Program-made: the position numbers and the translations under genes | In this document: piece after piece, positions 35,501 to 43,375 of the stretch | How positions within the stretch are numbered: position 1 is the stretch's first letter | Layout of the letters: every line of letters starts with the position of its first letter | Notes under the pieces: generated by a model | Seen by the model: the letters and a program-made list of their open reading frames with translations, nothing else | Databases searched by the model: none | What the model was told of the DNA's origin: nothing | Assembly (NCBI GenBank): GCA_035513215.1 | Contig: DATKCK010000065.1 | Span: 1 to 62,618, forward strand | Length of the DNA: 62,618 nt | From: DATCZB01 sp035513215 | GTDB taxonomy: Bacteria > Pseudomonadota > Gammaproteobacteria > Steroidobacterales > Rariloculaceae | Direction: 5' to 3'

Positions 35501-36010
35501 GCGGATCGCAATCTCACCGGGCTCTGCGACCTGGGAGACGCGGAAATAGCCATGCTCGATCATAGACGCGGTCAGCCGGTCGCGATCGATCTCCTGACCC
35601 TTCGCGAGCTCGAGCGACCGCGAGACGACGAAAGCCGGCGGCGGCAGACGGCCGAGCAGCGCCCCGGCGTTGACGATGAGCCGGACCGGCTCCCCGGTCG
35701 CGAGCAGGTACAGCGCCGCGAGGCGATCCGCGAGCAGATCCCTGGGCGGCGAGATCGGCTCGTACGGCAGCGTCTCGTAGTCGGGGAAGAGCGCGACCTC
35801 GATTCCGGGCGCGAAAAAATCGAGCTCACGTCTGAGCTGCTCCGCCGCGGCCGCCGTGCGCGTAACGACCGCGACAGTACCGCGCGCCGCCGCAACCGCC
35901 TCCGCGATCGCCAGCGAACCCGCCGCCCCGTGGAGCCCCCGCCAAACGATACGAGGCCGCTCCGCCGTCGGTACCTCGAGCGACAGCAATGCACGGGAAG
36001 TGGAAGACAT
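32537..36010 (-). CDS. mfd: Transcription-repair coupling factor
   Basis: Mfd releases RNA polymerase stalled at DNA damage and recruits UvrA. The 1157-residue protein has the N-terminal UvrB-like module (PRIVWRGLHGAAGSLAIAEAV...) and the RNA-polymerase interaction domain (IGAPVVHEHHGIGRYQGLKTLEV). The RecG-like translocase has Walker A CGDVGFGKTEVALRAAF, DEEH box VIDEEHRFGVKHKE, motif III TATPIPRTL and motif VI region RVGRSHHQAYAY. The TRCF C-terminal domain ends the protein. Length is full. Many opposite-strand frames here are shadows. Confidence 0.97.
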   Translation of the reverse strand: MSSTSRALLSLEVPTAERPRIVWRGLHGAAGSLAIAEAVAAARGTVAVVTRTAAAAEQLRRELDFFAPGIEVALFPDYETLPYEPISPPRDLLADRLAALYLLATGEPVRLIVNAGALLGRLPPPAFVVSRSLELAKGQEIDRDRLTASMIEHGYFRVSQVAEPGEIAIRGAVIDIFPAGARRAVRIDLFDREIESLRLFDPETQIADTDQDRISVLPAREFPFDADAIRSFRQRFREAFPVEPGRCPVYRDISDAQLPAGIEYYLPLFFDETVSLFDYLPGDGLVIVLGDALDGLVDAGELIGQRYEQLRHDAERPVLGPHEAFVAPQDIVQSLGARRTIRLTNDPGAADGDVVDIETSHPLSGGVVDDIDRIRRWIEAPGGTRSLLLASSPGRREVLLELLRGRAYHAVAARSWQDFLDHDDALMVAAGELEQGLNLPARGIRIVTAEQLGLERPRQQARRRRRARDPEAIIRELTDLSIGAPVVHEHHGIGRYQGLKTLEVDGTATEFLLLEYADSDKLYVPVLSLHLVTRYTGASPDEAPLHRLGSDQWQKAKRKAAREARDVAAELLNLYAQRAAREGTRIAGIDDDYRRFAAQFPFEETDDQQAAINDVFADLASGKPMDRVVCGDVGFGKTEVALRAAFIAVEAGHQVAVLVPTTLLAQQHHQTFADRFSDWPVEVEYLSRFRGRKDAAHVVDRIAGGAVDIVIGTHRLLSGDIRFRNLGLVVIDEEHRFGVKHKEILKRYRADVHVLTMTATPIPRTLNMTLGSLRDLSIIATPPADRLSIRTFVGEWSDQGIREAVLREVRRGGQVYVVHNRVENIEAIAERLRDLLPETEIRVAHGQMSERELETVMLDFYHRRFAVLLCTTIIESGIDVATANTIVINRADRLGLAQLHQLRGRVGRSHHQAYAYMLTPPRRAMTDDAAKRLDAVASLEALGSGFALATHDLEIRGAGELLGEGQSGQIQAIGFTLYNELLARAVASLRAGREPALDDPFRHGPEVETGLPVLIPEHYMPDVYMRLVQYKRIANAATREELEDLEVEMINRFGLLEAPTKALFGVTWIKLLAAELRVEKLDAGPKGGSIRFSKDASVDPEALVRLVGDGYGGYSLDGPYRLRFRWDPPVPAEARLERLERLLIRLGAEPPDAARVA

Positions 36011-36111
36011 CGAGGGGTTCGAGCGTGACGTAAAATCGCATTATCCCACAGCCCTCATTCCTGATCCGAAATGCTGATCGTGGCGTGTCGGCGATTCCGA
36101 TCCGCGTGACG

Positions 36112-36216
36112 GTCCCGGGTGCCCGTAGATGGGGGTGCGAAGACGAGTTCCGCAGCGCGCGTCTTCGCGCGCGAGGACTGTCTGAGCCGGCGCGCCCATC
36201 TGCGGGCACCCGGGAC
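36112..36216 (-). repeat. Dispersed palindromic element, family 2, copy B
   Basis: Arms 36112-36133 and 36195-36216 are 22-bp inverted repeats with a single mismatch (GTAGATG against CATCTGC). Inside, in reverse orientation, lie the same two blocks as copy A: 36170-36190 (21 bases) and 36144-36158 (CGAGTTCCGCAGCGC). A GAAGAC/GTCTTC pair gives an inner hairpin. It lies between the mfd start and the downstream minus-strand gene. Confidence 0.75.
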
Positions 36217-36236
36217 TCAGGCCAGGCTAATCGGCG

Positions 36237-36512
36237 CTACCGCCGCGGCACCGCGTGAATGACGTGGTCGTGCTCGAAGTAAACGACAAAGCTCGGGTAT
36301 TCCCACCGACTGATCGGCGGATCCCCAACCGCCGCGACCGTCAGCGACGGTTGGCCGAAACGCTCCTCGACGCGGGCCTTGGTTTCGCCCCGCGACGGAC
36401 GGTCGGTGCGCGTCGTTTGCGAGATCTCGACGCCGTCGATCAGCAACGTGTCGGCCTCCGCGACGGCGAACGCGCCGATCAGCGAAAGGCCGGGCAGGAG
36501 CTTGCGAAACAT
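36237..36512 (-). CDS. Small exported protein, BamE/SmpA-like fold suspected
   Basis: The 91-residue protein has a signal peptide (MFRKLLPGLSLIGAFAVAEA) and a mature part with RGETKARVEERFGQPSLTVAAVGDPPISRWEYPSFVVYFEHDHVIHAV. The G-x-T-K---V---FG-P pattern followed by W-Y----VYFE---VIH is like the BamE/SmpA-OmlA fold, but no lipobox is present. Start ATG 36512 has GGAGG eight bases upstream. No function is known. It precedes mfd on the same strand across the family 2 repeat. Confidence 0.7.
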   Translation of the reverse strand: MFRKLLPGLSLIGAFAVAEADTLLIDGVEISQTTRTDRPSRGETKARVEERFGQPSLTVAAVGDPPISRWEYPSFVVYFEHDHVIHAVPRR

Positions 36513-36651
36513 AGTCTTATCCTCCAGAACGAGATTCGATATTAGCACCGCCGTCGGCCGCGCAGGTTCCCGCCCCGGCGAATAATGTGGGTTTCGTCAC
36601 AGTTCGAAACGGCCCGCGCCGGGCGCGCCGCGTATGGTCTAATGCCGGTCC

Positions 36652-37890
36652 ATGATCCGGCCGCTCGAATGCTTCATAGGTCTCAGATATCTGGGCACCG
36701 GGCGCGGCGGCGGCCTGATCTCCTTCAAGAGCGCAGTGTCCTTCCTCGGCATCGGTCTCGGGGTCGGGGCGCTGATCGTGATTCTGTCGGCCATGAACGG
36801 GCTCGAGGCCGAATCCCGCTCGCGGCTCCTGAGCCTCTCCGAGCACATCACGGTTCGCGCGGCCGGGGCCGGCGCCGATCTCGACGGCGTGCGCGGCATC
36901 ATCGAGTCGGCCGAGGGGGTCGTGTCGGTCACGCCGTTCGTTCGGCTCGAGGCCATGGTCGCGGCCGGCCGGCAGCTTCGGCCCGTGCTCGTCCGCGGCA
37001 TCGATCCGCGTGCCGTGGGTCCGGCCTCCGAGATGGCCGCTGTCGTCGGCCCGGACCTCCTGGCCTCGCTCGTTCCGGGAACGAACAGCGTTCTGCTCGG
37101 CCGCTTCGTGGCCTCGGATCTGCGCGTGCAGCAGGGCGATCGGATCACGCTCTGGCGCGCCGAGATTGACGACGGCGGTTTGCCGCGGCCGATCCGCGCG
37201 AGCTTCACGGTCGCCGGCATCTTCGGTGCCGGCACCGAGGTGCACGACGACAATCTCGCTCTGACGCATCTGGCCGATGCCGGCCGGCTGATCGGCCTCA
37301 ACGGCGCGCCCCAGGGAATAGGGATTCGCATCGACGAGCCGATGCAGGTCGGGCGCGTCAGCCGCGAGCTCGAGGCCGAGCTCGGCGATGGCTACGAGTG
37401 GTCGAGCTGGGCCGTCGAGAATCGCGTCCTGTTTCAGCAGATGGCGATCGAGAAGGTGATGATCACGATCGTTTTGATGTTCATTGCCGGCATCGCGGCA
37501 TTCAACATCGTCGCGTCGCTGATGATGGTCGTGAACGAGAAGGAGAAGGACATTGCGATACTGAGAACGATGGGGCTCGAGCCCCATCGCGTGACTCGCA
37601 TTTTCCTGATTCAGGGCGCGGTGATCGGCATCGGCGGCACGCTCGCGGGGCTCGTTACCGGCGTGCTGCTGGCCGCGAATCTCGAGGTGGTTCTCGCGTG
37701 GCTCGAACAGACCGTCGGCCTCGACATCATGCCGGGCGACGTTTACTACGTCAGCCAGGTGCCGTCGGAGCTTCGTCTCGGCGATCTGCTCCTGATCCCG
37801 TCCGTTGCCATCGCGATCTCGCTGCTCGCGACGGTCTATCCGTCGCGGCGGGCGGCAAGAATCGAGCCGGCCGACGTGTTGCGCTACTAA
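36652..37890 (+). CDS. lolC: Lipoprotein-releasing ABC transporter permease LolC
   Basis: LolC-LolD-LolE extract outer-membrane lipoproteins from the inner membrane and hand them to LolA. The 412-residue permease has the FtsX/MacB architecture: one N-terminal membrane segment (FKSAVSFLGIGLGVGALIVILSAMNGLE), a large periplasmic domain, and three C-terminal segments (MITIVLMFIAGIAAFNIVASLMMVV...). The cytoplasmic loop is EKEKDIAILRTMGLEPHRV. The lolE start overlaps its stop by one base (TAATG). Confidence 0.93.
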   Translation: MIRPLECFIGLRYLGTGRGGGLISFKSAVSFLGIGLGVGALIVILSAMNGLEAESRSRLLSLSEHITVRAAGAGADLDGVRGIIESAEGVVSVTPFVRLEAMVAAGRQLRPVLVRGIDPRAVGPASEMAAVVGPDLLASLVPGTNSVLLGRFVASDLRVQQGDRITLWRAEIDDGGLPRPIRASFTVAGIFGAGTEVHDDNLALTHLADAGRLIGLNGAPQGIGIRIDEPMQVGRVSRELEAELGDGYEWSSWAVENRVLFQQMAIEKVMITIVLMFIAGIAAFNIVASLMMVVNEKEKDIAILRTMGLEPHRVTRIFLIQGAVIGIGGTLAGLVTGVLLAANLEVVLAWLEQTVGLDIMPGDVYYVSQVPSELRLGDLLLIPSVAIAISLLATVYPSRRAARIEPADVLRY

Positions 37891-39161
37891 TGATCAGACA
37901 GCCTTACACGGTCTCGATTGCGCTGCGTTATCTGAGAGCGAGGGCGCATATCGCGTTTATCTCGTTCATCTCGGCAGTTTCGATGCTCGGCGTGGCGCTC
38001 GCGGTTGGTGTACTAATTATCGTCATGGCGATCGTCAACGGTTTCGAGACGGAGCTCGAGCGGCGGATTCTGAGCGTGACGCCCGATGCGTGGCTGATGG
38101 GCTACGACGGGCGCGCCGAGGCGCCGGTCGACAACTGGCCGGAGCTGCGGGAGGCTGCGCTCGAGCGCGACGATATCGAGGCGGCCGCGCCGTTCGTCGA
38201 AGGGCAGGGGATGCTCATCGTCGACGACGAGCTGCTCGCCGTCACGGTGCGAGGCGTCGACCCGGTGCTCGAGACCGGCGTCTCGAGCCTCGACGAGCAC
38301 ATCGTCGGCGGCGATTACGCAGCGCTTGACAGAGACGATGCCATCGTCATCGGCGCAAGCCTCGCGCGCGCGCTCGGCGCCACAGTCGGCGACACGGCGA
38401 TCATCCTGTTGCCGCAGGCGCGGGTGACGCCGGCCGGCATGATGCCGACGCTGAAGACGTTCGAGATCGCCGGTATCTTCGAGGTCGGCATGCAGGAATT
38501 CGATCGCGGCCTCGTGCTCGTCAACTTCGACACGGCGACGACGCTCTATCGAACCGGCGGCAGGGCGCATGGCGTCAGTCTCCGTGTCGACGACATCTAC
38601 GAGGCGGCGACGATCGTCGTCGACTACGGGCGCGCGATGCGCGACCGGTTTGGAACGGGCTACGTGCCCGAGGACTGGGCGTTCCGGCACGCGAACGTCT
38701 TCCGGTCGATCGAGCTGACGAAGCCGCTTCTGTTCATCATGCTGTCGCTCGTGATCGTGATTGCCGTGTTCAACATCGTTTCGACGCTGTTCATGGTCGT
38801 CCGCGAGAAGCGCGGCGATATCGCGATACTGCGCACGCTGGGCTCGGCGCCGCGCAATATCCTGAGCATTTTCATCGTTCAGGGCTCGGGTATCGGGCTC
38901 ATCGGCGTCGTCGGCGGACTCGCGCTCGGTCTTGCTCTCGTCGCGAGTCTCGGCACGATCGTCGGCTGGATCGAGGCCGCGCTGTCGGTCGAGCTCTTTT
39001 CGGGCGACGTCTATCCGATCGATGACCTGCCGACCGAGGCGCGCGCCGGCGAGATTACGCGTATCTGTCTGCTGGCTTTCGGCCTTGCCGTTCTGGCGAC
39101 GGTTTTTCCGGCCTGGCGCGCGTCGCGGCAGCCGCCGGCCGAGGCGCTGCGTCATGAATGA
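37890..39161 (+). CDS. lolE: Lipoprotein-releasing ABC transporter permease LolE
   Basis: The 423-residue protein is the second FtsX-type permease of the complex. It has SFISAVSMLGVALAVGVLIIVMAIVNGFE at the N-terminus and three C-terminal segments starting LLFIMLSLVIVIAVFNIVSTLFMVV. The coupling loop is EKRGDIAILRTLGSAPRNIL. LolC and LolE are similar, so which gene bears which name follows order. Overlaps lolD by 8 bases. Confidence 0.92.
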   Translation: MIRQPYTVSIALRYLRARAHIAFISFISAVSMLGVALAVGVLIIVMAIVNGFETELERRILSVTPDAWLMGYDGRAEAPVDNWPELREAALERDDIEAAAPFVEGQGMLIVDDELLAVTVRGVDPVLETGVSSLDEHIVGGDYAALDRDDAIVIGASLARALGATVGDTAIILLPQARVTPAGMMPTLKTFEIAGIFEVGMQEFDRGLVLVNFDTATTLYRTGGRAHGVSLRVDDIYEAATIVVDYGRAMRDRFGTGYVPEDWAFRHANVFRSIELTKPLLFIMLSLVIVIAVFNIVSTLFMVVREKRGDIAILRTLGSAPRNILSIFIVQGSGIGLIGVVGGLALGLALVASLGTIVGWIEAALSVELFSGDVYPIDDLPTEARAGEITRICLLAFGLAVLATVFPAWRASRQPPAEALRHE

Positions 39162-39858
39162 TCCGGCCGCAAGACCTTCGGACGAACATCGCGTCGTGCT
39201 CGAGGCGCGCGCGCTGACCAGGGTCTTTCACGAAGCCGGGCGCAAGCTCGACGTGCTTCGCGGTGTCGATCTCGCCGTTGGCGCCGGCGAGCGCATCGCG
39301 ATCGTCGGCGCCTCGGGGTCGGGCAAGACGACATTGCTGCAGCTGCTCGGCGGGCTCGACCGGCCGACGTCGGGCAGCGTCATCGTCGGCGGCAAGCCGA
39401 TCAGCGAGCTCAGCGAGACCGAGCAGGGGCGAGTCAGAAACGCCGCGCTCGGTTTCGTCTATCAGTTTCATCATCTGCTGCCGGAATTCACGGCGCTCGA
39501 GAACGTCGCGATGCCTTTGCTCGTGCGCGGCGACGCGCCGCGGCGCGCGTTGAGCGAGGCCGGCAAGCTGCTCGAGCGCGTCGGGCTCGCCGAGCGCGCT
39601 CAGCACCGGCCGGGGAAGCTCTCGGGCGGGGAGCGTCAGCGCACTGCCGTTGCGCGGGCGCTCGTGACGCGGCCTGCCGTGGTGCTGGCCGATGAGCCGA
39701 CCGGCAATCTCGATCGGCCGACCGGCGAGCGCGTTTTCGATCTGTTGCTCGAGCTCAACGCGGCCGAGGGCACGAGTCTCGTCGTGGTTACGCATGACAT
39801 GGCGCTGGCCGCGAGGCTCGATCGGCGGCTCACGTTGCAGGACGGCCTGCTGATCTAG
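39154..39858 (+). CDS. lolD: Lipoprotein-releasing ABC transporter ATPase LolD
   Basis: The 234-residue ATPase powers lipoprotein release. Motifs: Walker A IVGASGSGKTTLLQLL, signature KLSGGERQRTAVARAL, Walker B AVVLADEPTGNLD, H-loop VVTHD. The LolD-specific Q-loop region GFVYQFHHLLPEFTALENV is clear. The start ATG 39154 lies inside the lolE end. comEC follows after 23 bases. Confidence 0.96.
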   Translation: MNDPAARPSDEHRVVLEARALTRVFHEAGRKLDVLRGVDLAVGAGERIAIVGASGSGKTTLLQLLGGLDRPTSGSVIVGGKPISELSETEQGRVRNAALGFVYQFHHLLPEFTALENVAMPLLVRGDAPRRALSEAGKLLERVGLAERAQHRPGKLSGGERQRTAVARALVTRPAVVLADEPTGNLDRPTGERVFDLLLELNAAEGTSLVVVTHDMALAARLDRRLTLQDGLLI

Positions 39859-39881
39859 AAGCGTCGGCATGCCGAGGCTGG

Positions 39882-42227
39882 GTGGTGAGCGGTTTGTGGA
39901 AGATCGCGGCCGGCGTGCTCGCGGGCAACCTGATCGTGCACCAGTTGCCGGTCCTGCCGCCACCTGCTGTGCTCGCCTTCGTCGGCCTGATCGGGGTGAT
40001 CGCGTGTCGCCGGCTACCCGTTGCGGCGGCAGGCTTGCTCGCGTTCGGTTTCACTTGCTGGGCGGCAGGGCAGCGGCTCGAGACGCGGTGGCCGGCGGAA
40101 GCCGACGGGCGCGATGTCGCGCTCGCGGGGTGGATCGACGGGATGCCGGTGCGGGATTCAGGTCGGACGGTCTTCTCGTTCCGCGTGGTCGATGCTCGCG
40201 TCGACGCCGCGAACACCGAGGCGCCGCGGCGCGTCAGGCTGAGCTGGTACGATCCGGCGCCGGTGCTCGTTGCGGGCCAGGCGCTCGAGGTCGAGGCCAG
40301 GCTCAGGTCGCCGCGCGGGCTCGCCAATCCCGGCGGATTCGATTACGAGCGCTGGCTCCTCGTCGAAGCCTACGATGCCACGGGCTACGTCAGGGACGGC
40401 GAGGCCGGCACGGGGCGGCGCTTCGGTGTCGCTCAATCCTGGCTCGAGGTCCGTGCCGGGCTTGCGGCGCGCATTGCCGGCCTCGTCGAGGACGACGATG
40501 CGGCGGCGTTGATCCGGGCGTTGGCGCTCGGCGAGCGCGGCGGCTTCGAGGACCGGCACTGGACCGTGCTGCAACGAACCGGGACGAGTCATCTCGTTGC
40601 CGTATCGGGCCTGCACATCGGCATGATTGCGGCGCTCGCCTATGGCTTCGTGCTGCGGCTCGCGCTTTTCCTGCCTTATGCGATCGCGCGCCATGCGAAT
40701 GCGCTGGCGGCGGGCTTTTGCATCGTGCCGGCTGCCGTCTACGCTGCGCTCGCCGGTTTCACGCTGCCGACGCGGCGCGCGCTGATCATGTTGCTTGCCG
40801 TGCAGCTGTTCGTGATCGCGCGCCGGCGCTGGCCGCTGGGCGGCACTTTGAGCCTCGCTCTGATTCTGATCCTGCTCGTCGATCCGCTTGCGAGCCTGAC
40901 GGCGTCGTTCTGGCTCTCGTTCGGCGCCGTTGCGCTGATACTTCTGGCCTCGGCCCGCGTCGAGCGGCGCGGGCCGCCGGGCCGGTCAAGGCGGCTCCGC
41001 GCCCTGGCCGGGTTTTGCCGACTACAGTTTGCGCTGACGCTCGGGCTCGCGCCGTTCGTGATCTGGTTCTTCGGGCAGGTCTCCGTCGCTTCGTTCGTCG
41101 TCAACCTCGTTGCGATCCCGGTCTTCGCCAGCGCGGTCGTGCCGGCGAGCCTCGTCACGGCGCTTGCCGCCGCGCTCGGCGGCGACGGCCTCGGCATCGC
41201 GTCGGTGACCGGCATCATCGCGAAGTGGACATGGATCGGCCTCGAGATTGCCGCCGGGCACCGGCTCGCCGCGTTCGAATTGCCGCGTCCGCCGCCCGCC
41301 GTTCTGCTGCTTGCGATCGCCGCGATCGCAATGGCGCTGACGCGACATCGCCTGCCGGGCCGGCGTCTCGCGCTGCTCGGTCTTGTCCCGCTGGCGGCCG
41401 ACCACAGCGTGCCGCCGGCGCCCGGCTTCATGCGCGCGACGATACTCGATGTCGGTCACGGGCTTGCCGTTGCGATGCAAACGGCGACGCATCGTGTGCT
41501 CTATGACGCGGGACCGCTGTATCAATCGGGCTTCGATGCCGGCGCCGAGATCGTCGGTCCCGCGCTGGCCGCGCTCGGCGGGCACACACTCGATCTCGTG
41601 ATCGTCAGTCACGGCGACAGCGATCACGCCGGGGGCGTCCCGGCCATCGTCGCTCGCTATCCCGCGGCGCGCGTCATCGGAGGGCCGGATGTTTCAGCGG
41701 CCGATGTCGGCGGGCGCACCCTCGAGCGCTGCGTTGCCGGCGAGGCCTGGACTTTCGACGGCGTCAGCTTCAGCGTCCTGCATCCACCCGAGAGCACAAT
41801 CCTTGCCGGCAACGACAGCTCCTGCGTCGTGCTGGTCGAGACGGCCGCGGGCAAACTGCTCCTGACCGGCGACATCGAAGTGCGCGGCGAAACGGTGGTT
41901 CGGGGCAGCGGCCGGCTCGCGGCCGACATCGTCGTCGTGCCGCATCACGGCAGTCAGACCTCGTCGACGTCGTCCTTCGTCGCGGCCGTCGCGCCGCGTG
42001 CCGCGATCGTCTCCGCGGGACACAACAATCGCTGGGGATTTCCGCGACCGGATGTGCGCCGTCGCTGGAACGCTGCCGGCGCCGAGGTGCTCGTCACAGG
42101 AGAAGCAGGCGCGATCGACGTCGTCTTCGGTGTCGACGGTATCGAGATCGCCGGAATGCGCCGGATGCGGCGCCGTTACTGGCAACCGAAGCCGGTTTCT
42201 GGTGCCATCGACGTGTCCGCGCTATAG
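39882..42227 (+). CDS. comEC: DNA internalization protein ComEC/Rec2
   Basis: ComEC forms the inner-membrane channel for single-stranded DNA in natural transformation. The 781-residue protein has N-terminal membrane segments and an OB-like domain (RDVALAGWIDGMPVRDSGRTVF). The competence domain has HLVAVSGLHIGMIAALAYG and many membrane helices. The C-terminal metallo-beta-lactamase domain has ILDVGHGLAVAM, SHGDSDHAGGVPA and VPHHGSQTSS. Two GTG codons (39882, 39885) could start it. Metal ligand pattern HxDxDH is intact. The lol-comEC-exbBD order is usual. Confidence 0.94.
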   Translation: MVSGLWKIAAGVLAGNLIVHQLPVLPPPAVLAFVGLIGVIACRRLPVAAAGLLAFGFTCWAAGQRLETRWPAEADGRDVALAGWIDGMPVRDSGRTVFSFRVVDARVDAANTEAPRRVRLSWYDPAPVLVAGQALEVEARLRSPRGLANPGGFDYERWLLVEAYDATGYVRDGEAGTGRRFGVAQSWLEVRAGLAARIAGLVEDDDAAALIRALALGERGGFEDRHWTVLQRTGTSHLVAVSGLHIGMIAALAYGFVLRLALFLPYAIARHANALAAGFCIVPAAVYAALAGFTLPTRRALIMLLAVQLFVIARRRWPLGGTLSLALILILLVDPLASLTASFWLSFGAVALILLASARVERRGPPGRSRRLRALAGFCRLQFALTLGLAPFVIWFFGQVSVASFVVNLVAIPVFASAVVPASLVTALAAALGGDGLGIASVTGIIAKWTWIGLEIAAGHRLAAFELPRPPPAVLLLAIAAIAMALTRHRLPGRRLALLGLVPLAADHSVPPAPGFMRATILDVGHGLAVAMQTATHRVLYDAGPLYQSGFDAGAEIVGPALAALGGHTLDLVIVSHGDSDHAGGVPAIVARYPAARVIGGPDVSAADVGGRTLERCVAGEAWTFDGVSFSVLHPPESTILAGNDSSCVVLVETAAGKLLLTGDIEVRGETVVRGSGRLAADIVVVPHHGSQTSSTSSFVAAVAPRAAIVSAGHNNRWGFPRPDVRRRWNAAGAEVLVTGEAGAIDVVFGVDGIEIAGMRRMRRRYWQPKPVSGAIDVSAL

Positions 42228-42259
42228 TTCGCGCGTTATCGGTGGTTGACGGATAGCTG

Positions 42260-42925
42260 ATGCTCGAGATCGTCCAGGCTGGCGGCTGGCTCATGCTGCC
42301 GATTATCGGCTGCTCGATCATTGCCGCCGCGATCATCCTGGAACGTCTCTGGAGTCTTCAGCCCAAGCGCGTCCTGCCCGTGAATCTCGCCACGCAGGTG
42401 CGCGAGTGGGTCAGCAACGACAGGCTCGACCCGGAGCACCTTCAGCGCTTGCACCAGAGCTCGCCGCTTGGCCAGATGCTCGCCACCGGTCTTGCTAATC
42501 GACATGCGCCGCGGGAGGTCATCAAGGAGAGCATCGAGGACGTCGGCCGCCACGCCGTGCATGAGCTCGAGCGCTACCTGACGGCGCTCGGCACGATTGC
42601 GGCGATATCTCCGCTGATGGGCCTGCTCGGCACCGTCATCGGCATGATCAAGGTATTCGCCGCGATCACGGCCAATGGCGTCGGCAACCCCGGCGTGCTC
42701 GCCGGCGGCATCTCGGAGGCGCTGATTACGACGGCGGCCGGCCTTTGCGTCGCAATTCCCGCCCTCATAGCCTATCGATACCTGAGAGCGCGCGTCGATG
42801 CCCTCGTCGTGCGAATGGAGAAGGAGACGATCAAATTCCTCGAAACCGTGGTTGCCTATCAGAGTGCCGCCGAGGTCAAGGCGCTGACAAATGAACTTGC
42901 TGAGCCGGTCAAAAGAAGAGCCTGA
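42260..42925 (+). CDS. exbB: MotA/TolQ/ExbB proton channel family protein
   Basis: The 221-residue inner-membrane protein is an ExbB/TolQ-like stator that couples proton flow to outer-membrane processes. It has one N-terminal membrane segment (GGWLMLPIIGCSIIAAAIILERLW), a cytoplasmic loop, and two C-terminal segments (LGTIAAISPLMGLLGTVIGMIKVF and GGISEALITTAAGLCVAIPALIAYRYL). The GLLGTV-GMI motif is characteristic. Its end overlaps exbD by 35 bases. No TonB gene is next to it, so its energised partner is unknown. Confidence 0.92.
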   Translation: MLEIVQAGGWLMLPIIGCSIIAAAIILERLWSLQPKRVLPVNLATQVREWVSNDRLDPEHLQRLHQSSPLGQMLATGLANRHAPREVIKESIEDVGRHAVHELERYLTALGTIAAISPLMGLLGTVIGMIKVFAAITANGVGNPGVLAGGISEALITTAAGLCVAIPALIAYRYLRARVDALVVRMEKETIKFLETVVAYQSAAEVKALTNELAEPVKRRA

Positions 42926-43316
42926 GATCAATCTGACCTCGCTGATCGATGTCGTGCTGCTTCTGCTCGTCTTCTTCATGGTCTCGACGAGCTTCGTGCG
43001 CGAGGCCGAGATCAATATCCGTCTGCCGGAAGCAAGTGCAGAGCCCCTCGACGAGCAGGCTCCCGACGTGCTCGAGATCGGAATCACCGCGAACGGCAAC
43101 TACCTGCTCAACGGCCGTCAGTTGCTGAACAGCGATCGACGGCGCCTGCGGGCTGCGATAGAGCGCGTCATGGGCGATCGGCGCGATGTCGACGTGATCG
43201 TTCGCGCCGACGCCGAGTCGAAGCTCCAGGCGGCCGTTACCGCAATGAACGTTGCCGGGGAGCTCGGATTCACCTCGATCAACATCGCAACGGTGACCAC
43301 TGCCGAGTCGCGCTAG
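42891..43316 (+). CDS. exbD: ExbD/TolR family protein
   Basis: The 141-residue protein has a short cytoplasmic tail, one membrane helix with the proton-carrying Asp (EINLTSLIDVVLLLLVFFMV), and a periplasmic domain with VREAEINIRLPEAS and DVIVRADAESKLQAAVTAMN. It works with the preceding ExbB-like protein. This exbBD pair between comEC and msbA is common in gammaproteobacteria. Confidence 0.93.
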   Translation: MNLLSRSKEEPEINLTSLIDVVLLLLVFFMVSTSFVREAEINIRLPEASAEPLDEQAPDVLEIGITANGNYLLNGRQLLNSDRRRLRAAIERVMGDRRDVDVIVRADAESKLQAAVTAMNVAGELGFTSINIATVTTAESR

Positions 43317-43375
43317 CGTTCGTCGTTGCTAGCGTGCACGGCAAGTTTGGCGACTGAGCGAAGAGCGTGCCGGCT

